NCBI GenBank assembly: GCA_023429135.1
Contig: JAEYWD010000034.1
Span: 75,544 to 139,543 of the forward strand
DNA length: 64,000 bases
Direction: 5' to 3'
Source of the DNA: Bacteroidota bacterium
GTDB taxonomy: Bacteria > Bacteroidota > Bacteroidia > Bacteroidales > JAAUTT01
Each line of letters begins with the position of its first letter. The stretch's first letter is position 1. The notes below the pieces were generated by a model that was given only the letters and a program-made list of their open reading frames with translations, did no database searches and was not told the DNA's origin. The position numbers were made by a program, and so were the translations under genes. Shown piece after piece: positions 43,153 to 53,300 of this stretch.

Positions 43153-44610
43153 TTAAGCTCCTGAACCTTTTATTACTGTTTTAACTGTTTTAAAGAATAA
43201 TTCAATGTCGAGTTTGGGAGACCAGTTATCAATGTAAGCTAAATCAAGTTTCATCCATTGTTCGAATACAACCGAATTCCTGTTTGGAACAATTTGCCAC
43301 GTACACGTAATTCCTGGCTTTACCGAAAGTCTCCTCAATTGCCATCTTTCATATTTTTTTACTTCTTCGGGAAGCGGAGGCCGTGGCCCAATCAACGACA
43401 TCTCTCCTTTTAAAACGTTAAAGAACTGAGGAAGTTCATCTAAACCTGTTTTTCTTAATAAACGCCCAATTGGTGTGATCCGCGGATCGTTCTTAATTTT
43501 GAATACCGGCCCGTCCATCTCATTTTTATCCATGAGTTTTTTCTTCAGGGCCTCAGCATTTACAACCATGGTCCGGAATTTATACAGGTAAAACTGACGT
43601 CCTCTCAGTCCCACTCGTACCTGCTTAAAAAATACCGGCCCCTGTGAGGTCAATTTTATGGCAATCGCAATTCCCAACATAAAAGGTGACAATATTACCA
43701 ATATAATAATGGAGAAAGTAATATCGCTCAGCGACTTCCATGCAACACCAAAATAATCGCTCGGAACATTTGAGTAGGTAATAAAAGGCATGTCGCGTAA
43801 ACTGGTCTGCGCTTTTGTCATATTTATAGGCGACAAATCGGATTGTAACCTGAACACAACCCCAATCTCCTGAGACGATTTAACAAGACTTTCGATCTCC
43901 TGCTGTACTATATTGCGTTTACAATAAATTATTTCGTCAACAATATCAAAAGTCATAATATTTTTAAGATTCTGGATACCAACGTCCGGAATCACTTTTA
44001 TCTTATCTGCGTATTTGGCTTTAATAAGTTTGCTGTTAGAAACAATCATCATTAAACGGAATCCCCATTCACGATTTTCAAGAATCTGGTCAATAACAAA
44101 TTCCGAGGTGCCGTCGGCAATAACAATTACATTACGCGTGTTATGTCCATTGGACCTGTAATATTTAAAAAACTTGTAAATGCCAAGCCGGAAGAAAAAC
44201 AGTGTAATAAACTGGAGACCCATAAATATAAAAACGAAGGCACGGCTAATTAAATCGAGCTTAAAAGAAAAGATAAAAAGAAACATAATGAGCATACTCA
44301 GAATTGTAAACTGAACAAGCTCAAAAACCAGATTCATGTTTGTACCAATTCGGGGAACCTTGGCGGCATTTGATATGTGAAGCACTATAGCCCACACAGG
44401 TATCATTAAAAAAAACAGAATGGTATAATCGTAATTCTGAAACATTGAAGTAAGATCAGTTTGTTGTGACACCACATAAGAAACGAGGTAACAGAACAAT
44501 ACGATTAATATATCTACAAAAGCCAGGATTGAGAAATAGAAACGGGACTTACCCTTAACAAGGGGATGTTTGGTCCAATTGAAATTGCGAAATAACAGAC
44601 TACTCTTCAT
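43153..44610 (-). CDS. Undecaprenyl-phosphate sugar phosphotransferase (WcaJ/WbaP-like priming transferase)
   Basis: The 485-residue protein has four to five N-terminal membrane helices, a CoA-binding-like Rossmann domain (VIVIADGTSEFVIDQIL) in the middle, and the bacterial sugar transferase domain in the last ~190 residues. That domain shows KSLSDITFSIIILVILSPFM as the membrane re-entrant helix, KQVRVGLRGRQFYLYKFRTM, GLDELPQFFNVLKGEMSLIGPRP and GITCTWQ. It transfers a sugar-1-phosphate to undecaprenyl phosphate, the first step of repeat-unit assembly; the sugar is probably glucose or galactose, but this is not certain. It is the first gene of the priming/wza/wzc unit. Confidence 0.92.
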   Translation of the reverse strand: MKSSLLFRNFNWTKHPLVKGKSRFYFSILAFVDILIVLFCYLVSYVVSQQTDLTSMFQNYDYTILFFLMIPVWAIVLHISNAAKVPRIGTNMNLVFELVQFTILSMLIMFLFIFSFKLDLISRAFVFIFMGLQFITLFFFRLGIYKFFKYYRSNGHNTRNVIVIADGTSEFVIDQILENREWGFRLMMIVSNSKLIKAKYADKIKVIPDVGIQNLKNIMTFDIVDEIIYCKRNIVQQEIESLVKSSQEIGVVFRLQSDLSPINMTKAQTSLRDMPFITYSNVPSDYFGVAWKSLSDITFSIIILVILSPFMLGIAIAIKLTSQGPVFFKQVRVGLRGRQFYLYKFRTMVVNAEALKKKLMDKNEMDGPVFKIKNDPRITPIGRLLRKTGLDELPQFFNVLKGEMSLIGPRPPLPEEVKKYERWQLRRLSVKPGITCTWQIVPNRNSVVFEQWMKLDLAYIDNWSPKLDIELFFKTVKTVIKGSGA

Positions 44611-44756
44611 AAGCTAACCAATGTTATAAAATAAACCTATGACTATAACATCGAACTCAACTTATGGTTTCCTGAAATTTCTTAGTATTTACAAGTGCTA
44701 TAAACGAATTGACTAATGAAGGGAATTATTGGATAGATGAAAAAAACTGCACTGAT

Positions 44757-45167
44757 TTAATCGTTGTCAATCAAATCGTCGAATTTTCCAATTAAAGCTT
44801 CGGTTTCAATAAAATTAAACGGAGCTTTTATAAATGATTTTAAATGCATTCCAAGATCCAGAATGTCATCATCGCCTTCCTCATAATACCAGTTAATATC
44901 AACATCGTGACCGGTATTATATATATCGTCAACAATTTTCAGAATATCGAAAACACATTTGGAAGAAGCTGTATCGAGATAATCGAAATTGAAAATGATG
45001 GTTGTCTTGTGTGCTGGAGCAACAGAATATTTTTTTATCCACTCCATAGCGGGACGAAAAATCTTGGTAGCATCTTCAGGAATAGAACGGCCTGAAAATT
45101 GAATTAACCCTTCTTCAAGAATAATTGTTGGGGATTTTGCCGTTTTCTCAATGATTATTTTTTCCAT
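44757..45167 (-). CDS. SiaC-family (DUF1987) regulatory phosphoprotein
   Basis: The 136-residue protein matches the DUF1987/SiaC family, with EKTAKSPTIIL, FSGRSIPEDA, the phospho-acceptor Thr in DYLDTASSK (T66) and the acidic WYYEEGDDDILDLG. In Pseudomonas the related SiaC is phosphorylated on a threonine by SiaB and dephosphorylated by the phosphatase SiaA; unphosphorylated SiaC binds a diguanylate cyclase and favours biofilm. In this window there is no SiaA or SiaB gene and no GGDEF protein. It sits just downstream of the priming transferase on the same strand with a 146-base gap. A role in switching EPS production is a reasonable inference. Confidence 0.88.
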   Translation of the reverse strand: MEKIIIEKTAKSPTIILEEGLIQFSGRSIPEDATKIFRPAMEWIKKYSVAPAHKTTIIFNFDYLDTASSKCVFDILKIVDDIYNTGHDVDINWYYEEGDDDILDLGMHLKSFIKAPFNFIETEALIGKFDDLIDND

Positions 45168-45336
45168 ATTGACCTTTTTCAGAAACTATCCTGGAGTACT
45201 TACTTATTTAAAAGGTAAAAATATAAAATTGAAGTAATTGTACAAAGCGGTTCGTTTAAAAAATATAAAATTCCTTATTTTTATTTTGAAAAAGCTTAGG
45301 GAAATTCGTTACATTTAACACAAATAGTTAAGTGAG

Positions 45337-45783
45337 ATGAGCTCTACAGAAACAACATCCAAAAATGATAAGCAATACGAAGATGCTAAACGTAATTTTC
45401 GGGTTAAATTCTGGGTTTTGGATGTGGTAACCATTACTTTGTCGTATGTGCTTGCATTCTGGATAAGGCATAATGTGGGAGGATTGACTTATTCCAACAA
45501 TTATCTCTACCTGCTTCTGCTGATGATTCCTACATTCTTCATTTTAATCCGAAAAAGCCACTTTACTCATGTGTACCAAAAATTCGGTCTTAAATTTATT
45601 TTTTACAATTTTCTACAGCTTTGTTTCCTGGGCCTGCTGATAATGATCGCATTTATATTTATTTTTAAAATGGACGATATCAGCAGGGTCTTTATTTTTG
45701 TCTTTTTCGTAATTTACATGATTAATCTGAGTATTTTACAGATATACCGTTCCCAGAGTTTTCGGAATCTTAAGAAAAAATAA
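45337..45783 (+). CDS. Stand-alone four-helix membrane protein related to the priming-transferase N-terminus
   Basis: The 148-residue protein has four predicted membrane helices. It aligns with the N-terminal helical module of the 485-residue priming transferase next door (shared pattern ..FWVLDVVTITLSYVLAFW.. versus ..FSILAFVDILIVLFCYLVSY.., and ..KMDDISRVFIFVFFVIYM.. versus ..KLDLISRAFVFIFMGLQF..). It has no catalytic domain. It is divergently placed from siaC and the EPS genes and converges on fcl with a 1-base gap. It could be a remnant of a duplicated transferase, or a functional membrane partner that heterodimerises with it. Function is unknown. Confidence 0.7.
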   Translation: MSSTETTSKNDKQYEDAKRNFRVKFWVLDVVTITLSYVLAFWIRHNVGGLTYSNNYLYLLLLMIPTFFILIRKSHFTHVYQKFGLKFIFYNFLQLCFLGLLIMIAFIFIFKMDDISRVFIFVFFVIYMINLSILQIYRSQSFRNLKKK

Positions 45784-45784
45784 C

Positions 45785-46888
45785 TCAGGCAGAATACGAT
45801 TCGTAAACTTTTGTGATCCCTTCTTTAAAGCCGATTTTTTCTTTCCAGCCTAATGAATGGAGTTTTGATACATCCATCAATTTACGCATGGTACCATCGG
45901 GTTTTGTACTATCCCAAACAATTGTTCCTTTGTAACCGGTAATTTCTTTAACTATTTCCGAAAGTTCACGAATTGTTAAATCTACACCCGTACCAATGTT
46001 TATATGAGTGTTTTTTATCTCGTTGGCCTCTTGCGGGTTTCTTTCTTTATAGAAGTTTGCAAGATCGTTGAAATCAATATTCTCCATAATAAAAACACAT
46101 GCATCAGCTAAATCACTGGCATGTAGAAATTCCCGCATTGGACTGCCGGTTCCCCATAGTGTAATGGTAACATCGCTCCCATTCCTTGAAATGCCATATT
46201 TATTCAGCTTTTCGTTAATCTCCGCCTCAGTATTATTGCCTTTCACACCTTCTACCGGATACTTGGTAAAATCTTTACGAATGGCATCCCAGTTGTTTTC
46301 CATCAAACATTTTCCCAGGTGCATTTTACGGATTAATGCAGGTAAAACATGCGACTTTTCCAGATCGAAATTATCGTTATAACCATACAGATTGGTGGGC
46401 ATAACGGATATAAAATTGGTGCCATACTGAAGATTGAAACTTTCGCACAATTTTAATCCTGCAATTTTAGCAATGGCATAAGGCTCATTGGTATACTCCA
46501 ATGTGGAGGTTAAAAGAGAATCCTCCGACATAGGTTGAGGCGCATTTTTCGGGTATATGCATGAACTTCCCAAAAAGAGAAGCTTTTTTACACCGTACTT
46601 GAAGGATGCTCCTATAATGTTATTCTGTATCTGGATGTTATCAAAAATAAAATCAGCACGATAAATATTATTGGCAATAATTCCTCCTACTTTAGCAGCA
46701 GCCAGAACAACATATTCAGGTTTTTCGGTACGAAAAAAATCATCAGTTTGCTTCTGATCTCTCAGGTCCATTTCATCCAGGGTTCTGAAAACAAAATTTG
46801 AATAACCTTTTTGTTTAAGGTTATTCAAAATTGCACTTCCAACCATACCTAAATGGCCGGCGATATAAATTTTAGCGTTTTTCTCCAT
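45785..46888 (-). CDS. fcl: GDP-L-fucose synthase
   Basis: This enzyme converts GDP-4-keto-6-deoxymannose to GDP-L-fucose by epimerisation and reduction. The 367-residue protein has the NADP-binding motif AGHLGMVGSAI (residues 10-20), AAAKVGGI, FLGSSCIYPKNA with the catalytic Ser-Cys region, and EPYAIAKIAGLKL with the YxxxK pair. An insertion of roughly 45 residues near 205-250 is a known Bacteroidota variant. It follows gmd with a 2-base gap on the same strand, so the pair forms an operon for GDP-fucose supply. Confidence 0.95.
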   Translation of the reverse strand: MEKNAKIYIAGHLGMVGSAILNNLKQKGYSNFVFRTLDEMDLRDQKQTDDFFRTEKPEYVVLAAAKVGGIIANNIYRADFIFDNIQIQNNIIGASFKYGVKKLLFLGSSCIYPKNAPQPMSEDSLLTSTLEYTNEPYAIAKIAGLKLCESFNLQYGTNFISVMPTNLYGYNDNFDLEKSHVLPALIRKMHLGKCLMENNWDAIRKDFTKYPVEGVKGNNTEAEINEKLNKYGISRNGSDVTITLWGTGSPMREFLHASDLADACVFIMENIDFNDLANFYKERNPQEANEIKNTHINIGTGVDLTIRELSEIVKEITGYKGTIVWDSTKPDGTMRKLMDVSKLHSLGWKEKIGFKEGITKVYESYSA

Positions 46889-46890
46889 AA

Positions 46891-48006
46891 TTATTCGAAG
46901 TAATTCATAGTCTTATATCCTCCGTCTCTCAGATATTTTTCCTTTTTCATGAGTTTGACGTCGCTGCGAACCATATCATTAACTAAACCGGCAAGGTCGT
47001 ATTTGGGTTTCCAGTTAAGCTGCTTTTGAGCTTTCGATGGGTCTCCAATAAGCAGTTCCACTTCAGTAGGCCGGAAATAACGCTTGTCAACAGCAACAAC
47101 ACATTTGCCTGTCTCAACCTGATATTCGGGGTTATTGCATTTAACAACATATCCTTTTTCTTCAGCATCCTTGCCTTCAAAACGAATTTCAATTCCTACT
47201 TCGGCAAATGCCAAACGGATAAATTCTCTTACTTCGGTGGTAACTCCTGTTGCAATAACATAATCATCAGGTTTTTCCTGTTGTAAAATCAGGTACATTG
47301 CTTCAATATAATCTTTTGCATGTCCCCAGTCGCGTTTAGCCGATAGGTTACCCAAATAAACAACATCCTGCATTCCTAAAGCAATGCGGGCAACAGCTCT
47401 TGTAATTTTACGGGTTACGAAAGTCTCTCCCCGGATAGGCGACTCGTGATTGAATAGAATTCCGTTGCAGGCAAACATGTTGTATGCCTCGCGATAATTA
47501 ACGGTAATCCAGTATCCGTATAATTTGGCAACAGCATATGGGCTACGGGGATAAAAGGGAGTTTTTTCACTTTGCGGCACCTGCTGAACAAGACCATACA
47601 GTTCACTGGTTGAAGCCTGATATACCCGGGTCTTTTCCACTAATCCCAGTAACCGTACAGCTTCAAGAATACGAAGTGTTCCTATACCATCAGCATTTGC
47701 AGTATATTCGGGTGTTTCGAAACTAACCCACACGTGGCTCATAGCCGCAAGATTGTAAATTTCGTCGGGCTTAATTTCCTGAATAATGCGGATAAGATTC
47801 GTAGAATCGGTTAAATCACCATAATGAAGGATAAAATTTTTATTTTCTACATGAGGATCCTGGTATAAATGGTCAATTCTATCGGTATTGAACATCGAAC
47901 TTCTGCGTTTCAAACCATGAACCGTATATCCTTTTTTCAATAAAAACTCAGCCAGATAAGCACCGTCCTGACCTGTTACACCTGTAATTAAAGCAACTTT
48001 ACCCAT
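46891..48006 (-). CDS. gmd: GDP-mannose 4,6-dehydratase
   Basis: Gmd makes GDP-4-keto-6-deoxy-D-mannose, the first step of GDP-fucose synthesis. The 371-residue protein starts with [21 protein letters not shown], has the [19 protein letters not shown] segment and [31 protein letters not shown] gives the catalytic Tyr-Lys pair, and the substrate-binding [16 protein letters not shown] follows. These are diagnostic. It sits upstream of fcl, and the GDP-fucose made would feed glycosyltransferases in the nearby polysaccharide genes. Confidence 0.97.
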   Translation of the reverse strand: MGKVALITGVTGQDGAYLAEFLLKKGYTVHGLKRRSSMFNTDRIDHLYQDPHVENKNFILHYGDLTDSTNLIRIIQEIKPDEIYNLAAMSHVWVSFETPEYTANADGIGTLRILEAVRLLGLVEKTRVYQASTSELYGLVQQVPQSEKTPFYPRSPYAVAKLYGYWITVNYREAYNMFACNGILFNHESPIRGETFVTRKITRAVARIALGMQDVVYLGNLSAKRDWGHAKDYIEAMYLILQQEKPDDYVIATGVTTEVREFIRLAFAEVGIEIRFEGKDAEEKGYVVKCNNPEYQVETGKCVVAVDKRYFRPTEVELLIGDPSKAQKQLNWKPKYDLAGLVNDMVRSDVKLMKKEKYLRDGGYKTMNYFE

Positions 48007-48261
48007 TTGTTTTCTGTTTGTTAAAAGAATTATCCTTTAATTAATGTTTCTATTCTAAATTGTTTGTTCTATTAAAATCGTAATTTCACTTCTGTGGAAA
48101 TGCAAAAAAAGGCAAATTAAGATTAACAATAAAATAAAAATTATTAAAGACACTCAGAAGATGATAAAAAGCTGGAATATCTTCGTTAAAATTTTACTAT
48201 TAAACAAAGTTTACAGTAAATATTAAGCGTCTTCAAAGATTATTTTCTAAAAATATAGTCC
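48007..48261. other. Divergent intergenic spacer, gmd and glgB
   Basis: An AT-rich spacer of 255 bases between divergently transcribed gmd and glgB. It must contain both promoters, but no full TAnnTTTG match at a plausible position was found, nor any hairpin or repeat worth reporting. Confidence 0.4.
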
Positions 48262-50286
48262 ATGAATAAACCACAAATAGTGCTCAACGACCCGGGATTA
48301 GATCCCTTTTCCCATCAAATTGCAAAACGGAATAAAAATGCCTTAAAAAAAGAAAAGGAGTTACTGCAAAACACTAAATCGTTAAGCGACTTTGCCACAG
48401 GTTACATGTACTTTGGACTCCACCGCACTTCAACGGGCTGGATTTTCAGAGAGTGGGCCCCCAATGCGGAAGAAATTTATATGATTGGCGATTTCTCCGA
48501 TTGGAAAAAACTCCCTCAGTTCAAATTAAATCCTAGTAGTAATGGAAATTGGGAATTGGAGTTACCTAAAGAAGCTATCCACCACCAGCAAAAATTCAGG
48601 TTATGGCTGAGGTGGAAAAATGGGGAGGGCGAAAGAATTCCCGCCTGGATCAACCGGGTAATCCAAAATCCCGATACTCTGGCTTTCGATGCGCAGGTAT
48701 GGGCTCCGGAGGATTCTTTTAACTGGAAATTCCCCGCCTTTAGACCCTTGAACGAAGAATTACTCGTTTATGAGGCCCATGTTGGTATGTCAACTGAGGA
48801 GCATCGCGTTGGCACTTTTAATGAGTTTACACAAAATATCCTACCCCGAATAAAAACCGCAGGTTACAATACTATTCAGTTAATGGCGGTAATGGAGCAT
48901 CCGTATTATGGTTCTTTCGGATACCATATTTCGAGCTTCTTTGCAGTGTCATCAAGGTTTGGTACGCCCGAAGATCTGAAATTGCTGGTTGATACGGCCC
49001 ATGGCATGGGAATAAGGGTTATCATGGACCTGGTGCACTCGCACGCTGTAAAAAACGAAATAGAGGGACTCAACAGATTTGACGGAACACCCTACCAGTA
49101 TTTTCATTCTGGCGACCGAAGGAACCATCCGGCCTGGGATTCTCTATGTTTTAACTATGGAAAAAATGAGGTGCTTCATTTCCTGTTATCAAACTGCAAA
49201 TACTGGCTCGAAGAATATAAGTTCGACGGATTCCGTTACGATGGGATAACCAGCATGCTGTACCTCGACCATGGCCTTTCAAAGGACTTCGTTAACTATG
49301 AGATGTACTTCGACAACAACCAGGACGAGGATGCCATATCATACCTTATTCTCTCGAATAAACTGGTTCATGAAGTAAACCCTAACGCCATCACAATAGC
49401 CGAAGAAATGAGCGGTATGCCAGGAACAGCCTCTCCTATCGATTTTGGCGGATATGGTTTCGATTATCGCCTGGCCATGGGAACACCCGATTACTGGATT
49501 AAAATTATCAAAGACCGGTCGGACGAACACTGGAATGTGGGTGAAATATTTTATGAACTTACCCGTAAAAGGCACGACGAAAAAACTATAAGTTATGCCG
49601 AATCGCACGACCAGGCTCTGGTGGGAGACAAAACCATAGTGTTCCGATTAATGGACAAGGAGATATACTATAATATGCACAAGCAAAACCAGAACCTGAT
49701 AGTGGACAGGGCACTTGCATTGCATAAAATTATCCGTCTGTTTACCATAGCTACAGCCGGAAATGGCTATCTGAACTTTATGGGGAACGAATTCGGCCAT
49801 CCGGAATGGATCGATTTCCCAAGAGCCGGAAATAACTGGTCGTATAAATATGCACGCCGCCAGTGGAGCCTTGTGGACAACCACGATCTTAAATACCATT
49901 ACCTAGCCGACTTCGATAAGGAAATGATTAATACAATTAAGAATGATCGTATATTAGATTATTCATATATCGAAATGCTGCACGAGGATAAACCTGCCCA
50001 GATAATTGCTTTTAAACGCGGGGAACTTGTTTTTGTGTTTAATCTGAATCCTTTGCAGTCGTTCACCGATTATGCAATACATATCTCGCCAGGCAAGTAT
50101 CATATAATACTAAATACCGACTCAGCGAAGTTTGGCGGCAATGGTCTTGTTGATGAGCAAATGACCTATTTTTCAATGAACCCTGACGGGAAAATAGCCG
50201 GGAACCTGGTACTAAAACTGTATCTGCCCAGCAGAATAGGATTGGTATTTAAAAAAATGCCCACCAAAAGTGTTTACGATTTATAA
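48262..50286 (+). CDS. glgB: 1,4-alpha-glucan branching enzyme (GH13, eukaryote-type)
   Basis: GlgB introduces alpha-1,6 branches into glycogen. The 674-residue protein has an N-terminal CBM48 region (IFREWAPNAEEIYMIGDFSDW, residues 58-78) and a GH13 barrel: MDLVHSHAVKNE (region I), FDGFRYDGITSMLY with the nucleophile Asp (region II), AEEMSGMPG with the general-acid Glu (region III) and ESHDQALVGDKT (region IV). The C-terminal beta domain ends VYDL. Motifs match the GH13_8 eukaryotic-like branch rather than the E. coli type. It is convergent with the synthase-phosphorylase fusion and shares the terminator at 50292-50327. Confidence 0.95.
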   Translation: MNKPQIVLNDPGLDPFSHQIAKRNKNALKKEKELLQNTKSLSDFATGYMYFGLHRTSTGWIFREWAPNAEEIYMIGDFSDWKKLPQFKLNPSSNGNWELELPKEAIHHQQKFRLWLRWKNGEGERIPAWINRVIQNPDTLAFDAQVWAPEDSFNWKFPAFRPLNEELLVYEAHVGMSTEEHRVGTFNEFTQNILPRIKTAGYNTIQLMAVMEHPYYGSFGYHISSFFAVSSRFGTPEDLKLLVDTAHGMGIRVIMDLVHSHAVKNEIEGLNRFDGTPYQYFHSGDRRNHPAWDSLCFNYGKNEVLHFLLSNCKYWLEEYKFDGFRYDGITSMLYLDHGLSKDFVNYEMYFDNNQDEDAISYLILSNKLVHEVNPNAITIAEEMSGMPGTASPIDFGGYGFDYRLAMGTPDYWIKIIKDRSDEHWNVGEIFYELTRKRHDEKTISYAESHDQALVGDKTIVFRLMDKEIYYNMHKQNQNLIVDRALALHKIIRLFTIATAGNGYLNFMGNEFGHPEWIDFPRAGNNWSYKYARRQWSLVDNHDLKYHYLADFDKEMINTIKNDRILDYSYIEMLHEDKPAQIIAFKRGELVFVFNLNPLQSFTDYAIHISPGKYHIILNTDSAKFGGNGLVDEQMTYFSMNPDGKIAGNLVLKLYLPSRIGLVFKKMPTKSVYDL

Positions 50287-50291
50287 TAAAA

Positions 50292-50327
50292 AAATGGCCC
50301 GGGAAAATTAATTTACCTGGGCCATTT
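50292..50327. terminator. Terminator shared by convergent glgB and the synthase-phosphorylase gene
   Basis: AAATGGCCCGGG (50292-50303) pairs with CCTGGGCCATTT (50316-50327), one G-T pair, around a 12-base AT-rich loop. Read on the minus strand it is followed by a T-run and can end the 1421-residue fusion's transcript; on the plus strand it follows the glgB stop by five bases. Confidence 0.75.
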
Positions 50328-50350
50328 GTCATAATATCTACTTCAACATA

Positions 50351-53300
50351 TCAAATCCATTTCACCAGGTTAAAATCCTGTTTATGTGGCAGGTTTACGT
50401 TCTTGGGATAGATACGGATGCCAAAATCGTAAGCACCTGTTTTAACCGGAACAATATCCACCTTATAAGTTGCAATTTTACCTTCCAGGGATACCAGCTT
50501 AAATTCCTGCGTAAAAATAACCTTTACCTTATCACTGTCGGGAGCCACCATTTCGGCAATTACAATTTCAACGCCAATATCATCTGCCGAAAGTTCATTC
50601 AAGTCGAGTACAACCTCTCCTATGTAATTTTTGCCAAGTACAATGGGCTCTTTGGAGATATCGGGCGATTTAACCGATATAACTTCAATGCTTTCCCAGG
50701 CGCGGAAAACTTTCTTCTTCCACGACGAAAGGTCTTTGGCAAGCTCAAAATCGTCCTTTCTGATAAGTTGAGAACGGTTATACAAACTGGAGTAGTATTG
50801 ATCCATATAATCCTTCAACATACGGGTAGTAGTGAAGTTGGGCGATACTTTGGCAATACAGTTCTTTATGTACCTAACCCATCCAGTTGGAATGTCATCA
50901 TCGTCGCGGAAATAGAACAAGGGAGCTATTTCGTTTTCCAGAAGGCTGTATATGGTCTCTGAATCAAGTTCATCCTGAAAATCGGTATTGTCATAGGTAT
51001 TCTCCTCTGGTAAAGCCCAACCTGCATCGGGATAGTAACCTTCGGCCCACCAACCGTCGAGCACCGAAAAGTGAAGTACCCCGTTCATAACTGCTTTCTC
51101 ACCGCTGGTTCCCGATGCCTCAAGAGGACGGGTCGGGGTATTGAGCCATACGTCCACTCCCTGAACCAAGTGCTTGGCTAAATCCATATCGTAGTTCTGG
51201 AGGAATATAATTTTTCCCACAAACTCCGGACGACGCGAGATTTCAACAATCATCTTAATCAGATCGGCTCCTGCTTTATCTGCCGGATGAGCTTTTCCTG
51301 CAAACAGGAACTGAATTGGCATACCCGGGTTATTTACGATTCTTGCCAAACGATCAATATCTCTGAATAAAAGATGAGCGCGTTTATATGTGGCAAACCT
51401 GCGGGCAAAGCCAATAGTAAGGGTAAACTTGTTAATCTTTTCAGAAATTTCTACCAGATGTTTCGGATTTTCGTACCGCTTTATTGTAGATTCCTTCATC
51501 CGGTTTTTGATAAAGTCGATAAGCTTTTTCCGCTGGCCATTACGAAGTTTCCAGATCTCCTTATCGGGTACGGAATAGATCTTATCCCAGGCTTCTTTAT
51601 TGATTTGTTTGGTGAGAAAATCTTCACCAAAATATTTCTGGTAGAGCGCCTTCCATTCCTTCGATGCCCAGGTTGGAAGATGTACTCCGTTGGTTACATA
51701 ACCAATGTGAATCTCATCGGTAGTATAACCCGGCCATAGTGTACTGAAAATTTCTTTGCTTACATGCCCGTGCAGCCTCGATACCCCATTCACCTCCTGC
51801 GAAATGTTGGCAGCAAGATAACTCATGGAGAACCTTTCGTGAGGATTAAGCGCATTTATTTTGCCTAGCCCCATAAACTGCGACCAGTTTATCTTCAATC
51901 GCTCAGGATAGTGCGACATGTACATACGTACCATATCTTCCTCAAAAGAGTCGTGACCGGCGGGAACCGGTGTATGGGTTGTAAACAAAGTGGAAGCCCT
52001 TACAATTTCCAGTGCTTCGGAGAATGTAAGGTTTTTCTCATTAATATAATAATGCAACCTCTCAAGTCCTATAAAAGCGGCATGTCCTTCGTTACAATGG
52101 TACAAATCCGCTTTAATATCCAATGCTTTTAATGCACGGATACCTCCAACTCCCAGTAACAACTCCTGCTTAAAGCGGTTTTCGTTATCGCCACCATACA
52201 ATTGATGGGTAATGGAGCGATCGTGCGGTAAATTATCTTCAAAGTCGGTGTCGAGCAGGTACAAATCAATTCTTCCTACCTCAACTTTCCAAATGCGGGC
52301 ATGTAATGTACGGCCCGGAAGAATAATACTGATGGTTTTCCAGTTACCATCCTTATCGCGAATGGGGATGGTAGGCGTTTTTGAGAAATGCTGTGGTTCC
52401 GATACAACAAGCTGGTCGCCATTTACCGAAATAACCTGGCGGAAATATCCAAAACGGTAAAGCAAACCAATACCCACCATGTTAACATTCGAGTCGGAAG
52501 CTTCTTTAAGATAATCGCCTGCAAGAATTCCAAGACCTCCTGAATATATCTTCAGAGAACTGTGTAGCCCGTATTCCATGCTGAAATAGGCAATGTGAGG
52601 CGACTTCTTCTCGTCTTTTTCTGCCATATAGGCCTGAAAACGGGTGTAAACCTTATTTAGCTTTTCAAGAAATTCGCTATCGGTCTCAAGCTTTAACAAC
52701 CTGTTATAGGATATCATTTCGAGAAAAACAATAGGGTTTTTATCGCTTTCTTGCCAAACGGAGGGGTCGATTGATTCGAACAGATCTTCTGCATCGTTAT
52801 TCCAACACCACCAAAGATTTTTTGAGAGCTCTTCAAGAGCCGATAACCTTTGAGGTATATACTTCTGAACCAATAAACGTTTCCATTTCGGATAAGAGAT
52901 CATCTGGTATTTTTCAACATGAGGCACCTGATCAATTACACTTTCCTTCTCAAAAACCTGACCAATTCTTAATTCCACTTTTCTGATAGCTATGTCAAAA
53001 GCACTTAAATAATAGGATATGAAATTCTTCCAGAGCGCAATCTTGGAAAGAGCAAAGGCATTATCGCGCAATTTATCAAGTTGCTCTTTGCTAAACTGAA
53101 GCGCCTTGTAAAGGGTATCGGCGATGGAAGAAACCACTTCCGCATCATTGTCATCAGTCCTGTTTATAATGGAAATAGCATCTTTGGAAAATCCTTCTTC
53201 ATTTTCTACCCACAAACCAAACCCTGCCAGGGTAGTGGTAATGGTTGGTATTCTGAAAGCCAGGCTTTCGAGAGGCGTGTATCCCCATGGCTCATAATAT

